In this document: positions 1 through 11,320 of the stretch, piece after piece
How positions within the stretch are numbered: position 1 is the stretch's first letter
Layout of the letters: every line of letters starts with the position of its first letter
Source: Casuarius casuarius
Lineage: Eukaryota; Chordata; Aves; Casuariiformes; Casuariidae
Direction of reading: 5' to 3'
Assembly (NCBI GenBank): GCA_003342895.1
Contig: PTFA01000417.1
Span: 248,001 to 312,000, forward strand
DNA: 64,000 nt
The notes under the pieces: model-generated
Databases searched by the model: none
The model's input: the letters and a program-made list of their open reading frames with translations, nothing else
What the model was told of the DNA's origin: nothing
Translations under genes and position numbers: made by a program

Positions 1-345
1 TGATGAGAATGCCATCACCTCTTCCAGATCTTTGATAACAATGTTAAAAAGGACAGACCCCCGCAATACTCTTCTTGTTACTGGCCTCTTGGTAGAGTAT
101 GACACATTAACCATGACCCTCTGACACCAACCAACCAACCAGTTTTTTAGCTATCTTATTGTCCTCCCATCCTGACCGTAACATCTTCACTAGGATACAA
201 GAATATCATGGAAGACAGCATTGAAAGCCTTCCTCAATTTGGGATAAATGGCACCCAGTGCTCTCTCCTTGCCACAATTCACTCATTCTATGATAGAAGG
301 CAATCACGTTGGTCATGCTTGATTTAACCTTAGCAAATCTAAGAT
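1..345 (-). mobile_element. Old CR1 LINE fragment, reverse-transcriptase part
   Basis: Read on the minus strand this matches the CR1 ORF2 reverse-transcriptase region. The reverse complement holds degenerate forms of conserved blocks: KAFNAVFHDIL (family form approximately KAFDTVSHDIL) from about 225 down to 190, then GSVLFNIVIKDLEEV from about 75 down to 20. In CR1 these blocks lie just upstream of the catalytic aspartate motif, which would fall beyond the left edge. Stops and frame changes break the frame, so it is a dead copy. The right boundary near 345 is where recognisable similarity fades. The assignment to CR1 is recognition of family sequence; it was not aligned to a consensus. Confidence 0.75.
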
Positions 346-1167
346 GAAACCAAATCTGTATTAGCAAGTAGTTGAACACAAAAGGAGTGGTTCTTTAGGG
401 TGAAACAGCTTGTGCTCAGGATCTGATTTTTCCACTAAATGTTTTTGGGAGAGTTTTACTTCATACTAGCTCTATTTTGGTCCCCTAGATTGAACATCTA
501 TTGGCATTTCAGTTTCATTTGAAACAAATCTTTTTGATGGACTCCAAGACAGCTCTGTGATGTTAACTGAGGTATTAGGGGACTGGGAAATACATTGCAA
601 AAACACACCCCAGTTTGGAACTGAAATACTTAACGTAGAGGCAACATGATAGTTTCATATGATGAAGTTGATACCTTTTGTGGAGCTTAGTGAAATCAGA
701 TAAGCAGGATCAGGACAGAAAATCAAATGTTTGAAAGAATTATGTATGTGTATTTATTTTACTATCTACGATTTGGCATCTGAAAGCATTCCAGAAAGAT
801 TTCTAAATAATCAGATATTATGTTTCTCATAGAACAAAAAATATGAAATGTGATCTTCTAAAATCTTGTTCTTGCTGTTACAATGAACTGTTTTCTTGCA
901 ATTTCAGATGCAGTAATTTGAAGAAAAAACTCATTTCTAAGAAACTCCACAGTATGCATTCCTCATCCTCAAATTGCAGCACCTTTTTTTCAAATCTTCT
1001 AAAAAAAATTGTTGTCATTGACAGCAAATCCATAAAATTGCTTCTAAGTACATTGGACATTCATGAACAGCTGCATGAAGTTCACAAGTCAGCCTTGTCC
1101 CTAAGAAATGTAATGTAAAGTAAGTCCTCAAAAATCATATTCTTTAGTCATTATGTTAAAGTACAGT
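346..1167. other. AT-rich stretch with no recognised feature
   Basis: No repeat or gene was recognised. Two overlapping small open frames on opposite strands (about 843-1118 and 878-1060) have Ser/Cys/Leu- and Phe-rich composition, no splice or domain support, and are taken as chance. Confidence 0.5.
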
Positions 1168-1257
1168 TACACTGTAAGAGTGAGACGGGGGCACCGCCTG
1201 GACTCCCAGCAGGGACGGATACACAAACACAAGGCATACGATGGTCAATATGGAGCA

Positions 1258-1263
1258 TTTATT
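1258..1263 (-). promoter_or_regulatory. LTR polyadenylation signal AATAAA
   Basis: TTTATT on the plus strand, AATAAA on the minus strand, about 125 bp downstream of the TATA-like box and about 85 bp from the 3' end of the solo LTR. The position suits the end of R. Confidence 0.6.
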
Positions 1264-1387
1264 ACCTCTGCGTCTGAACGGGGGTTCCCCGGCGTTTTCC
1301 CGATAGAGGCAATAATGGAGCGGGGGATCCCTGGCACCGCTGAGCATCGGTCCAGGGTGAGGAACACCGGGGGGGCACTAGATGAAG

Positions 1388-1397
1388 TTTTTATGTA
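1388..1397 (-). promoter_or_regulatory. LTR TATA-like box
   Basis: The minus strand reads TACATAAAAA within the solo LTR, about 195 bp from its U3 end. It is the only TATA-like sequence upstream of the polyadenylation signal in this LTR, hence the likely core promoter. Confidence 0.5.
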
Positions 1398-1597
1398 CCA
1401 TACACATGCGCAGTAAGCATGTTGAGCTCGTTGTTATTCCCGATTCAAAGCCCAGGTGCAGCGCCACCCTGGCACAGGCTCAACTACGTGACTATGGGTC
1501 AACATGCCCTGTTGATGCTCCTTTTCCCATGGAACGGTCTGGCTAGCTTCCATCGTCTATCTCCTCGACAGTCTTCCGCACTTTCCCATACATACAC

Positions 1598-2717
1598 TAA
1601 AATGCTTCTGTGGAGCAAATAAATGATTTTTTTTAAGTAAAAAGAAAGTCTTAACCTAATGGTTGAACTTAATACTGAACATAATCTTTCCTTTAGCCTT
1701 CACTTCCCTATGTGAAGTTCTATGTGAATTGTTATCCTTCCACCACAATCATTTTTCAATCATTTTTTATTGATTACAATCTTATCTTACTATTCTCGTA
1801 TCTGTGTGCCAACATGTGCATTTGCGTAGTTTGTTTGTCCTTTTGCTTTTGTTGAGGAGAAGGAGGAAGAACTGTATGTTCACATTTCATCTCTGGTATC
1901 ACATTCTGCTAATGGAGATGCATAAGAAAATTATTATTTACATTCTAGCCAGCTTGGGTGCACTTATTTCCGGACCAGATAAGGGATCATACGATCCATG
2001 TTCCCTCTTTGAATGTGCTTGCTGCCACCAAACACTCGGAACACGCACAATGTTGCCTGAACCCTCTGTATGCAAATACCATTTCACTGAACAATTTTGT
2101 GTGTGTGCTTTGAGATCTCTGATTTTAAAAAGAGAATAGAAGTTCCTGCCAATTTTTAGTTCCTTAGGAACTAAGTAATTTGTTCAGCATGTGCCTTTTA
2201 ATTAATTGCTAAACAGTTGAATACTAATGTGTTCTTACCAACGTTAGAAGACTTAGAGCTTTTCAAATAGTGCTTTGTTAAATGTAATTCATGAATCCAC
2301 ACACTTTTGTTAGTAAGTTTTTGCATCTGGTAATTAGTTTAATTGCAAGAAATTCTTGCATAAATTGGCATTGTTTAGCTACCTTTAGCTTTACCATTTT
2401 GATCCAAAATTTATTCTTCAATAGTATTTTGCATGGACAAAACTTCCTTCACAGAAGGCACAATGTCTTTTAGGGTATAATAACATAAATCAAACTACTC
2501 ACATTTCCACATGAGTTGAACCCATGATGTTGAAAACTTAGCATTTAGACTATTCAGTGAATTCAATGTTAATTGCACCTAATACTATTCTAATTTAATT
2601 GCCACTTTAACATGGCTTTTAATAAAAGAAAGAAATAAAACCCATAGCTCCACTAAATAATTCCAGCTGTGCTATTTTTCCTTCTATTTGGGAAAGTATT
2701 TTTTCTTAATAGTGTAT
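1598..2717. other. Unique-looking AT-rich DNA
   Basis: Nothing recognised. Small open frames at 1804-2139 and 2291-2473 have no domain, no plausible codon pattern and no neighbouring exon signals. Confidence 0.5.
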
Positions 2718-2814
2718 GTGCATATATACCATATATTTCTTTGTATATGTATGCATATATACATACTTGCATATATATATATATGTATGTGTACACACAC
2801 ACACACACACGTAC
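2718..2814. repeat. TA/CA microsatellite
   Basis: An impure ATAT-rich run leads into a pure TA tract at about 2771-2784, a short TATG/TGTG bridge and a CA tract at about 2793-2810. Overlapping open frames on both strands here are translations of the simple repeat. Confidence 0.9.
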
Positions 2815-4711
2815 ATTTACCACATGAAAAGCTGCTTGTGATATTTCCTTGTGGCATGTGTATATGTGTGTTTGTACACATGCCAAAAAACTAGTTTTTA
2901 TATATTATACTACACATCCATAAATTTTTAACTATGTATATTCCTGTCTATATGTGGTATAAGCTTTTTTGATGAAAGAACAGTCCACATACGTAGCTGT
3001 GTTTGCATTTAGTCTGACAAACTATATTCTTTATAGCTACTTCTATATATGATGTAAATATTAACATTTACATTATTTCCTGCCAAATATTGTTAAGGCT
3101 GCTTACTTTTAGGAATGTGCTTGTGTATCATTACATTTAATTTCTCTTCATTAAGTAAGTATGCATTTAAAAAATAATAATGATAACTCCCTTTAGTACA
3201 GCTTGTCTATTTTGAAGTTATAATTAGACTAAAAACCTTAACTTCAGAATGAAATTTCAACATATATATGCACAAGGTCTAAGGGTCTGATAATTCCCAG
3301 ACAGACATATCTGACTTCATTGACTCTAATTTGCTGAGCATTAGACATCGGTCTCATACATAGATACCTGGAGTAAAATAGCATATAAGCATCAAGCACA
3401 ATTTGAGACAACCTAGGGTTGTCATATGAATCTTGTAACTCATGAATCTCATTTGTCTTATCTATCAGCTCCATCCTGACATCTGACACATCCTGGGGTA
3501 ACTCCTAAGAGAGTAAATGTCATGATTAGACAACTAAATCAAGCAGCTGCATCATAAACATCAAAATATGAATGACTGAAACAAAAACAAACTCCCATCC
3601 AAAGTGTTTCCATTTCTTAATTTGAAATGAATTTAGTCCCAGTACATAATTTTTAATTAAAATAATGAATTTTGGTTTTCATTGTAAATCAAATGCTTTA
3701 TTCTAGGTTTGTTTATTATTTCAGATCTTTCTCTCCTCCCCCTGCCCCGTTTTTATTTTGATTAGAAAACCAAACCTGTCACAGTTAGTTAATTTGATCC
3801 AAAATTTACTTTCCCCCCTGTGTTTTAATTTTGCCAGTAAATCAAAGTTCAATCAGTCCTAAATGTCTCTTCCTTAAAACATGGGTTATGAAGCAGTGAT
3901 ATAGTGCAAAATAAAGGGATATTCTCAGATGTGCTGACCATTGCTCCTGAGATTGCTTCAGAACCTTCTCCCAGCTCTGAGATGTCGCCCTCATTCATGG
4001 GCACCAGGACTTGGCCTGTGCTTAGTAGGAAATATCCACAGCTCTGTTCTGCCTGGAAGTCATGGAAATATGGAGAATTAATTCCTAGGACAGGCCACTT
4101 CCTAGGTCATGATTTTAACGATTTCGCCAAGGATGTTACTTCCAGATCCTTCAATTGTGTTTTAGAAAGAAAGGATGACTTGCATACTTAAACCTATGGT
4201 GCAGTTTCAGGCTATGAAATTTCAATTTCACAGAGGCATCTAAGCAGTCTGTTATATAATAAATAAATAATATAGAAAGGCACTTAATATGAGAAGGAAA
4301 CAAATTGCCAAAACATCTTTCTCTTCGGTTTGATAGCTGCTGCTATCCGATATCTGCCATAAGAGATATCGCCCCCAATGATACCACTAAACTTGTCTGT
4401 TATGAATTACATTCTGAACTGTTTTATGCTTCCCATTGTTTGCAGAGTAACTAAAACTAAAATATGCCTGTGAATCCAACTCTTTGTTCCTAATAAATAG
4501 CTATAGCAAAGCTTATATAATACTTGCTTTAAACCACTAACAATGTATAAGCTGTTAATCTTCAGATGCAGAAAACCCTTCTGTTCTGGATTTCTAGTCT
4601 GATGCTGACATTGCAGAAGCCTATATCAATTAGGGGAAAATGTTTTAAAAGCTCTAAGACAGCATTTTTTTCACTAATATGAATGTGTGAAAGTCACTCT
4701 TCAGTAATTTT
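2815..4711. other. AT-rich DNA without recognised genes
   Basis: No confident feature. The open frames at 3244-3489 (minus) and 3904-4191 (plus) were inspected. Neither has a recognisable domain; the first may lie in a very old repeat because it contains diverged phrases seen in other old amniote repeats, but that is not secure. Confidence 0.4.
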
Positions 4712-4782
4712 GGGCCAGATCCAAAGCTGTCTGAATTCTCTGCAATGATTCCTGTAGCTTCAGTGAAGTTTTGGTCAGGCCC
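4712..4782. mobile_element. Ancient palindromic MITE-like repeat
   Basis: An imperfect 71-bp palindrome: the left end GGGCCAGATCCAAAGC pairs with the right end GTTTTGGTCAGGCCC, with a TTCAGTGAAG-type centre-right segment. Palindromes beginning GGGCC(A/T)GATCC and centred on TTGACTTCAATG-like sequence are common old non-autonomous elements in reptile and bird genomes. The strong decay of the arms indicates an old copy. Confidence 0.5.
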
Positions 4783-5059
4783 AGAGGAATGGAAAGTACA
4801 TGGTATCCCTATCATTTCTGAGCTTCTATTTACCATGTGGCTAATTAGAGGTCTGTTTCTCATAGCAGTTTTCAGAATGAGTCTTTACCCGCTAAGAATA
4901 ACCTCTTTCACATTAGGAACTGTGGAATAACATCTTAGCTGTAAGACATTGGTAAAGGAAAGATTAGATTATCTGACCATCTTCTACTCCCTTTAACTTC
5001 AGTGTTCTAGTTGCAGAGTTAGTCTCTGAACGATGAGGAAAACAAATACTAGGTGAGAT

Positions 5060-5165
5060 TCATCTGTCTAAATATAAATGCCTACAATATACATATCTAC
5101 ACGAGTTAGTCCTTAAGTTCCTTTTAAGATCAGTGGAGCAAAAGAAGTATATTAGAAGTGATTCA
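5060..5165 (+). repeat. Diverged old interspersed repeat, copy 1
   Basis: Shares an ordered set of phrases with 21085-21165: GAGATT(C/A)ATCTG(T/C)CTAAATAT, then ATGCCTAC- or ATGTCTTC-like sequence, then (G/C)TAGTC followed by GTTCC(C)TTTTA. The same order and spacing in two places means common descent. Family name not known to me. Confidence 0.45.
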
Positions 5166-5253
5166 TCACGTTCTGAAAGAAGATTCTAAAAAAGTCAAAT
5201 GTATAATTGTATTTAGACTTTCACAATAGAAGTAGCCTAAAGCCTATTTTTAC

Positions 5254-5277
5254 CTTTTTTCCTTTTTTTTTTTTTTT
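5254..5277. repeat. T-rich homopolymer tract
   Basis: T6-CC-T15 type run. It may be the poly-A of an unrecognised minus-strand retrotransposed copy, but no body was recognised. Confidence 0.85.
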
Positions 5278-5316
5278 CCACAGAGCTATTCAGTTACCTA
5301 AATAGGTGTCTAATGG

Positions 5317-5443
5317 CATTTGAAATGCCCTAGAATACACTGCTTATCCTCCAGTTGCCTTCCCCAAAAGGCATTCATCTGTCATAATCATAATATCTGC
5401 CAGGCCTACTTGGATGTTTTGGACACCTAGGGCATCTCAAATG
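5317..5443. repeat. Inverted repeat with 17-bp arms
   Basis: CATTTGAAATGCCCTAG at 5317-5333 is the reverse complement, with one mismatch, of CTAGGGCATCTCAAATG at 5427-5443; the spacer is 93 bp. AGGTGTCTAA next to the left arm and GGACACCTAG at the right resemble other old palindromic elements of this region. Probably a decayed MITE. Confidence 0.45.
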
Positions 5444-6587
5444 GTGCAAGGTGCTTATGTGTGAGGAAATTGAATCAACTACCTGGTTATATACAATCCA
5501 TTGTCTCTACTAAAAACCTTCTAGCTATACCAGAGCTTCTTGTCGCTTGTGTTGTTTGACCACCATTTCAGAAGCAATATCATTTCCATAAACTGTATCA
5601 TTATGAAAGAATTTAATTTTCCTCATATAGACTGGAGGAGGAATACCGCTATCAACAGGAGGACCACGAGGCATAGAACAAACAACAAATTTCCTTACTC
5701 AGTAATCCTAAGGGGTGGAGTGGGCTTCCTTTCACCTATTTTTACTTTCTTCAGTATAATCCTTTGGTTTGGATTAGTCATACAAGTGAGCTTTATCCTT
5801 CTTAGAAAAGAGGATTCCTGGTCCTGAAGCCAAGTGGTACTAAAGGACTTGTGTTCATTCTCACTATTTTAAAGAAAGTTAATTGAAGAAATCTAAAATA
5901 GAGCAAGAGAATGAGTTGCCTCTTAGGTAGTATGGATGATAGGGCTCCAGTATTCAAGATCATTCCCTGACTTATGTATTGCTCTAAATAATTAAACAGA
6001 CAATTCATAGCCTTCCTTAATACTCAGTGATCAGGAACAGGAACCTTCAAAAAGTTTTATGATTCTAAATGAATTACTAATACAGCTTTGATTAATTATC
6101 TCTGAAGATGCTTGTCTATATTGACTGAATGATCATCTCAAACTAGAACCTGTTTTATAGATAGCTAAAGGTAACTTGAGATTAATTGCATCTGGAAACA
6201 ACAAAAGAGAAAGTTATTTTCAACCGGATTTTGACAGGAAGAAGAGCTGGTTGTAGAAAAACATTCCTCAGAGAGAACCACACATGGATTCAAATGAATT
6301 AAGTGGAATGATAAAGAAAAATTCTTTTAACTTTGTGTGTGTGGGAAGGGAGGATGGTTTAAAGTGAAACTTTGATGGTCCAAGTAACCTACATATCAAA
6401 GTTAGACTAGAAGCTCAGGGATTTGAATCTCACAAGATCTTAGATTTTCTTGAAGATGAAGTTATATGAAAATGGAAAAAAATTAAACCAAAAAACCTCA
6501 CAAGAAACCTCTAGGGAAGAACTTCAGGCTAATAGGCTAACTGATCATACAAATTACTCATTGTCTTACAAGTAAGATCAAAATGGA
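5444..6587. other. AT-rich DNA without recognised feature
   Basis: No gene or classified repeat seen. Short open frames at 5540-5827 and 5802-6008 lack support. Confidence 0.45.
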
Positions 6588-6685
6588 AATTTAATTTTAT
6601 TTTTTAATTTGAATGTTTGAAATTAGAATTTTTGGTAATTTAATTTTATTTTTTAATTTGAATGTTTGAAATTAGAATTTTTGGT
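6588..6685. repeat. Perfect 49-bp tandem duplication
   Basis: Two adjacent copies, 6588-6636 and 6637-6685, are identical over 49 bp by inspection. The unit starts AATTTAATTTTATTTTTTAA and ends AATTTTTGGT. Zero mismatches means a recent event, or conversion, or an assembly artefact. Confidence 0.93.
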
Positions 6686-6814
6686 ATAAAAGATATAGCA
6701 ACCCCCCCAACCAGTACATGATGTCATGGCTTGGGGTCAAGATGTGCAGATAAAAAAGCTGGAATACTGATATAAATAGGAGTGTTTTGCTAAGTTTTTT
6801 AATCCAGAAGGGTT

Positions 6815-7310
6815 ACAGACAAAATTGGAGACAATAGAGGAAAAGGTTACTACTTTGTAGGTATTATGGCAGGTGAACACAGTGTCTTCCTTTAATGCAT
6901 AACTATTTGTTTTAAAAAAAGGAAATAAGACAGATTTTCTCTATTTGGACTTCAGTAAATCCTCTGCTATGATAATACATAGCTAATAAAATAACTAAGA
7001 TATAGATAGCATTTGGCTGGATTATGGTTACTCTAGGAAGGAGGTGGAAGGATGTAGCAGGTTAGAAGAAGCTTACTTGTGAAGTAATGACAAATTAATT
7101 ACTCTTACATTTTTTATATATATATATATATATTTGTGGCAAGATCATTAATGAAAAGTATGTTTATAAAGTTTGATAATGACATAAAATTTGGAGGAAC
7201 TGTCAGTGCATATGAGGACTTTCCACACACATGCACACAAAGAACTGGATGACCTGAGGTCCAGAATAACAATTACGAGATTAAATTTAACAATATAGCA
7301 TGCAATCCAT
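6815..7310 (+). mobile_element. Old CR1 LINE fragment, plus strand
   Basis: CR1 ORF2-like sequence in order: CTATTTGGACTTCAGTAAA at about 6940 (start of the YLDFSKAF block) and, from about 7146, ATCATTAATGAAAAGT...AAGTTTGATAATGACATAAAATTTGGAGGAACTGTCAG. The second piece corresponds to the INDLD...KFADDTKLGG catalytic region, with the catalytic YADD/FADD-type motif read here as FDND, so it is damaged. A TA microsatellite and indels interrupt it. Left boundary uncertain. Confidence 0.6.
7115..7133. repeat. TA microsatellite inside old CR1
   Basis: About nine TA units between two recognisable CR1 segments. Confidence 0.85.
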
Positions 7311-9945
7311 GCGCTTCGTTTGAATTTTATTTCTTTTACTGATCAAAGTGGTTTATTGATTAATGACATAATTAACAGTCAGTATGAGTAATACAACACA
7401 TAAAGGACAATACTAGACACTTGCAAAATCTTAGTAAATACTGACAAATTCCTACCTATCTGTTAGGGTGCTAGGTGGGCTGGTGGTTCCCTGGAGGCCA
7501 GTGTCGGTAGGGGCTCCTGCTGGCAGCAGAACAGGGCCTTGCAGCCAGGGCCCATCCCACTGCCCTGCAAAGGAGCAGGGCAGGCTGAACAGCTGTTAAC
7601 TTCCTCATATTTTTTGATCAGTTTTAGGTCAAACATCTTTTCAGAATAGGCAGTTTGGGGCACTCCATTCACACACACTGTTTACACTTGCATTTCTTTC
7701 ATATCAGTCATTTTTACCTAAACCATGTTACCAAGGGGTAACAGGGATAGGGACTCCCTCACAGCTTATCTGTAGATATTGGAAGCTGTTGAAAGTTATA
7801 TGAACTGAGTTGTTTAGGTTTCCTCTACATTTCTTGTAGAGATAAGTTCGTTCAAAGGGCAATTTATCACACCTACACTGAGCACCTATTTTAGGGTGGA
7901 ATTCATCACCCTTCCTTTATTGACTACAGAAGGAACAAAGAGGAACAGACCACCTAACTTTTAGATAGTTAAAGCTAGACAAGATGAAGACCATATCAGG
8001 GATTATCAAAACTTCCTCTCTATGTTGGTTGTTCATCAGGGGGAAATAACAGAGAAGGACAACCTGATTTTACCATGTAATCAAAAGAAACTGAATTCTG
8101 GCTTAGGTGCTTGTTGTGATATCCAGAGTTTAAAGGACAGAGGTGGTGTGTAAACTACCTACTACCCAGGACAGTCAAATCTTGACTCTCCTGATAAACA
8201 GAGAAAATATTTATAAAATACCAGTTATGAACCCTCTCTGTATTATTTAAGCAGGGCTCCTATTTTTCTCCATAACAGTCTCAGACAGCATGCTTTGTGA
8301 ACTTCTAATTGCTTTCTTCAACCTAAACGCAAGAAAGGTGCCTACATCCATCTTAGGCATGATTGCATGCACCCTGAATGGAGCCTGCAATGAATCTGAG
8401 CCCCTTTGCAGGATGACAGTGAATCAACCAAACATGTTGTTAGTGTCTGCAAGATTCAAGATCTGCTGTTGGAACTGGAAAGTATCGGTGCCATTGTAGA
8501 AAGCATTGGAGAGACTGCATTTTCCACTCTGATAACCTGTGCTCAAAACAGCTAATTCAAACAGCAGCAAGTAAACAAAAAGATTGTTAGAATAGTCATG
8601 AGAATGGATATTTTCTGACAGACCGGAAGCCTTTAAGAGATCATAGTTTGCATAACTTTAAAAAGAGTCTGAAAAGAGACAAATTTGAATATATTCATAC
8701 TGAAAATTAGATTTGTAGTCATAAGAAACATCTAGAACAACTTCTGAACAAGAGGAACAGGATCAAAAAAATCTATTTAGTTTAAAAGTAGAATTTGATC
8801 AGTTTGTAAACAGAAACATATAAAATAAGTCTGGAATTGACCATTAAAAGTCAGCCAGTTCAAGCCCGACACTATGGTAAGATCCATGACACTTGATTTT
8901 AACCTATTTTTTAAAAGCTTGAATGATGAAAACTGTACCAGCAATCTACACACTCTATTGCAGCTACTGTTACTCTTTTTTTTTTTCTTTAAGGTCTAAA
9001 AGAAACCTTTGTTGCATTAATTGTTGTCTTATTCCTGTGGATAAGGAAAATATTATTACTGTCTTTCTGGTGGCAGCCTTCCATAGAATTACTGTCATGT
9101 CCTGTGACAATGCTCAGTGTTTTCTAACCCAAACCAGCCCAGTCCGTTCTACCTTCCTTATATTTCACTTTTGTCAACCTTTGTCAGGCACCGTATAACA
9201 TAGTTTCCTGCTGTAGCTGGGGCTTGAGTTGATGATATCAGAGCTATCACCCAGTATGAAATTCCTTTGCTCAAGTATGCCTTATCCTCCCTTTTTCATG
9301 TCTAATTGCATTTGTATCACTAACATGTAATTTGGCCTATTTTTATTTATTTGCATTTGTACCAAGTTTAATATATATAAAGACAATTTATCCTCAGATT
9401 TATCTTCTGGGCTTTTGCTCAGTAATAACAGTTATAAACCAGTAATTTTAATCCATTTATCAGGATCCTTCTTCCAGATGTCTTAATCAGTAAAGAGTTT
9501 GAACACTGATAGCCACTTATTTTGCTTTACCACAGAGGTAAGTAACATCTACAGTCTTTAGATTCTCATTTCCCAAAGAGCCTATAAAAAGAAAGTGGAT
9601 ATTAGATCATTTTTTAAGGGTCACTCCCTAAAGCTACTTCGGATCATGGAAATCCCATGTTCAAATATCACCTGCAGAATTTCTTTAACAGTATTCTTTC
9701 TTTTTAAATTGAGGAAGTTATAGCTCCAATTCCCAACAAAAGTCCAACTTCCAATGAAGCTGTTATCAAGTTTATAAGTCTACCAGTCAAAAGCAATATC
9801 ACCATGATGATGATTAAGGACTGAGATTTTCATTTAGAATATAGCTCTCCAGATAATTCTACCCTCTTAAGCCTCTCTGCCACATTGTAATGTTATTTGT
9901 TAGAGCAGCAAATACATTAAAATAAGTTTTCTGGTTTCAGGCACA

Positions 9946-9986
9946 GAAAAAAAAAAAGAATCCTCCCCCCCCCCAAAAAAAAAAAA
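9946..9986. repeat. A/C homopolymer cluster
   Basis: A run of 11-12 A, a short GAATCCT linker, about 10 C, then about 12 A. Prone to length errors in assembly. Confidence 0.9.
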
Positions 9987-10487
9987 GGTCTTCAAATAAT
10001 TGCCTACTTATTGAATATTTTTTCCATAGGTCTCATCTATCTTGTTTTGAATAGACATTTGCAACATCCTGACTCAGACTGAAAACAAACAGCAAAGAAT
10101 CAAAGGAAAAAAAGAGCTCAATCTAAAGATAAATATTTTTCTGAGGTTTTTAACTGAAATGCAATATGCTTATTTCCTATTTTATTTTCCATTGTCCACA
10201 TTTTTAATCTTATTTAATACTGAGCTGTATCTTGTTCCAGTAGCTGTCTCACTAGAGTAGTATCTTATCAGATGCTAAAATGATAGGCTATGCCAAGGGT
10301 GCCTTATGTTTATTTGTTCCATGTACACAAGAATTGTTGGTTAATGTATTTCCATAAGCCTGTGGACTAGAAATGAATCAAGTATGGACAGATTATAGTG
10401 GCTCAAAGCCTGTTGCAGGTCTAGATGAAGAATTAATTATTATCCTTCTGAAGTAAAGAGAAGCAGGAAAGAAACTGTGACTGTGGG

Positions 10488-10506
10488 GAAAAAAAAAAAA
10501 AAAAAA
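10488..10506. repeat. Poly-A tract
   Basis: About 18 consecutive A preceded by GGGG. No element body recognised upstream. Confidence 0.9.
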
Positions 10507-11020
10507 GCCTTCACTATTTGAATGTCTTGGAATTATGTAACATCTGGTCACATACAATTTAGACCACTAATTTCAGCTGAATGATTCCTGAGCGTTAGCC
10601 AGTGTAAATCTGACTAGATCTAGTTTTAAATTTGAATTTTAACACATACACTTGGCAATAATTTCTCAGGCATCTATTACATGAAATAACTTCGAGTACT
10701 TCAAAGATACAAGATTGTATTATTGTTAGTGAGTGCTTCCGCTTCCTACAAATATTAAAAAATCATATTAAGCACACATGAGGAAACAAACAGACAAACG
10801 AAATGCTTGTGCTAAAGCAGGGTTAAAATTACCCGTAAGGGTAGATTTCAGGATATTATAGGAGGAACAACCATTTTTCTCCTGTGAATAAAAAGCACAA
10901 GGCACTTCCATCAGGATTTCTAAAAGCTCTTGCTATAGCTATCCTCTTTTCTGCTTGTTTACAGTTTTTTTTTTCCAAGAAGACTGTAAAACTTTATACT
11001 TGAGTGAAGTGCAATTAGGG

Positions 11021-11320
11021 TCATAGAATCAGAAGCTAATTCAGGTTGGAAAAGACCTCAAGAGGTCTCTAGTTCAACGTCCTTCTCAAAGCAGGGTCAG
11101 CTATGGGATCAGACTAGGATGTTCAGGACTTTGTCCAGGCTGGTCCTGAAAACCTCCAAGGATGGAGCCTGCACAACCTCCTTGGGCAGCTTGAATGCCC
11201 TCCTGGTGAAAAAGTGTCTCCTTATATTCAGTCAAGGTCTCTCCTCTTTCAACTTAGGCCTGTTGTCTCATCCAGCAAGCACCACTATGAAGAGCGGGGC
11301 TCTGTCCTTTCCGTAGCACC
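11021..11320 (-). mobile_element. CR1 LINE 3' end, minus strand
   Basis: The plus strand begins TCATAGAATCAGAAGCTAAT then AGGTTGGAAAAGACCTCAAG, the exact layout of a reverse-complemented avian CR1 3' terminus. It is followed by the CR1 phrases for ...GTCCAGGCTGGTCCTGAA, ...CCAAGGATGGAGCCTGCACA and ...AGCTTGAATGCCCTCCTGGT. It is 5'-truncated near 11320, typical for CR1. Divergence from the family pattern is modest, so it is younger than the other CR1 pieces here except perhaps 17283-17484. Open frames on the plus strand at 11119-11316 are antisense to it. Confidence 0.92.

Larger units (their letters stand above)
1168..1597 (-). mobile_element. Solo endogenous-retrovirus LTR with 5-bp target duplication
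   Basis: A 420-bp block at 1173-1592 is flanked by identical TACAC pentamers (1168-1172 and 1593-1597). On the minus strand it starts TGTATGGGAA and ends CTCTTACA, the TG...CA ends expected of an LTR. A TATA-like ACATAAAAA lies on the minus strand at about 1388-1397 and an AATAAA polyadenylation signal at 1263-1258, in the right order for U3-R-U5. Base composition (CpG- and GC-richer than its neighbours) also sets it apart. No internal retroviral sequence flanks it, so it is a solo LTR left by recombination between two LTRs. The pentamer duplication fits several avian ERV classes, so class is not assigned. Confidence 0.82.
7311..11020. other. AT-rich DNA; one GC-rich patch, no gene
   Basis: The GC-rich patch at about 7465-7590 (CTGGCAGC/CAGGGC-type sequence, open on the minus strand at 7463-7678) has no recognised domain. 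Weak similarity exists between 7950-7975 and 27625-27660 (shared CTTTTAGAT(A/G)G(T/C)TAAAGCT). Homopolymers lie at 9946-9986 and 10488-10506. Nothing else was recognised. Confidence 0.45.

Noticed and set aside
2653..2894. Three overlapping open frames near 2.7-2.9 kb
   Set aside because: Translations of the TA/CA microsatellite on both strands.
7463..7678. GC-rich open frame resembling a small exon
   Set aside because: No domain, and no convincing splice sites with an in-frame continuation; GC patch alone explains it.
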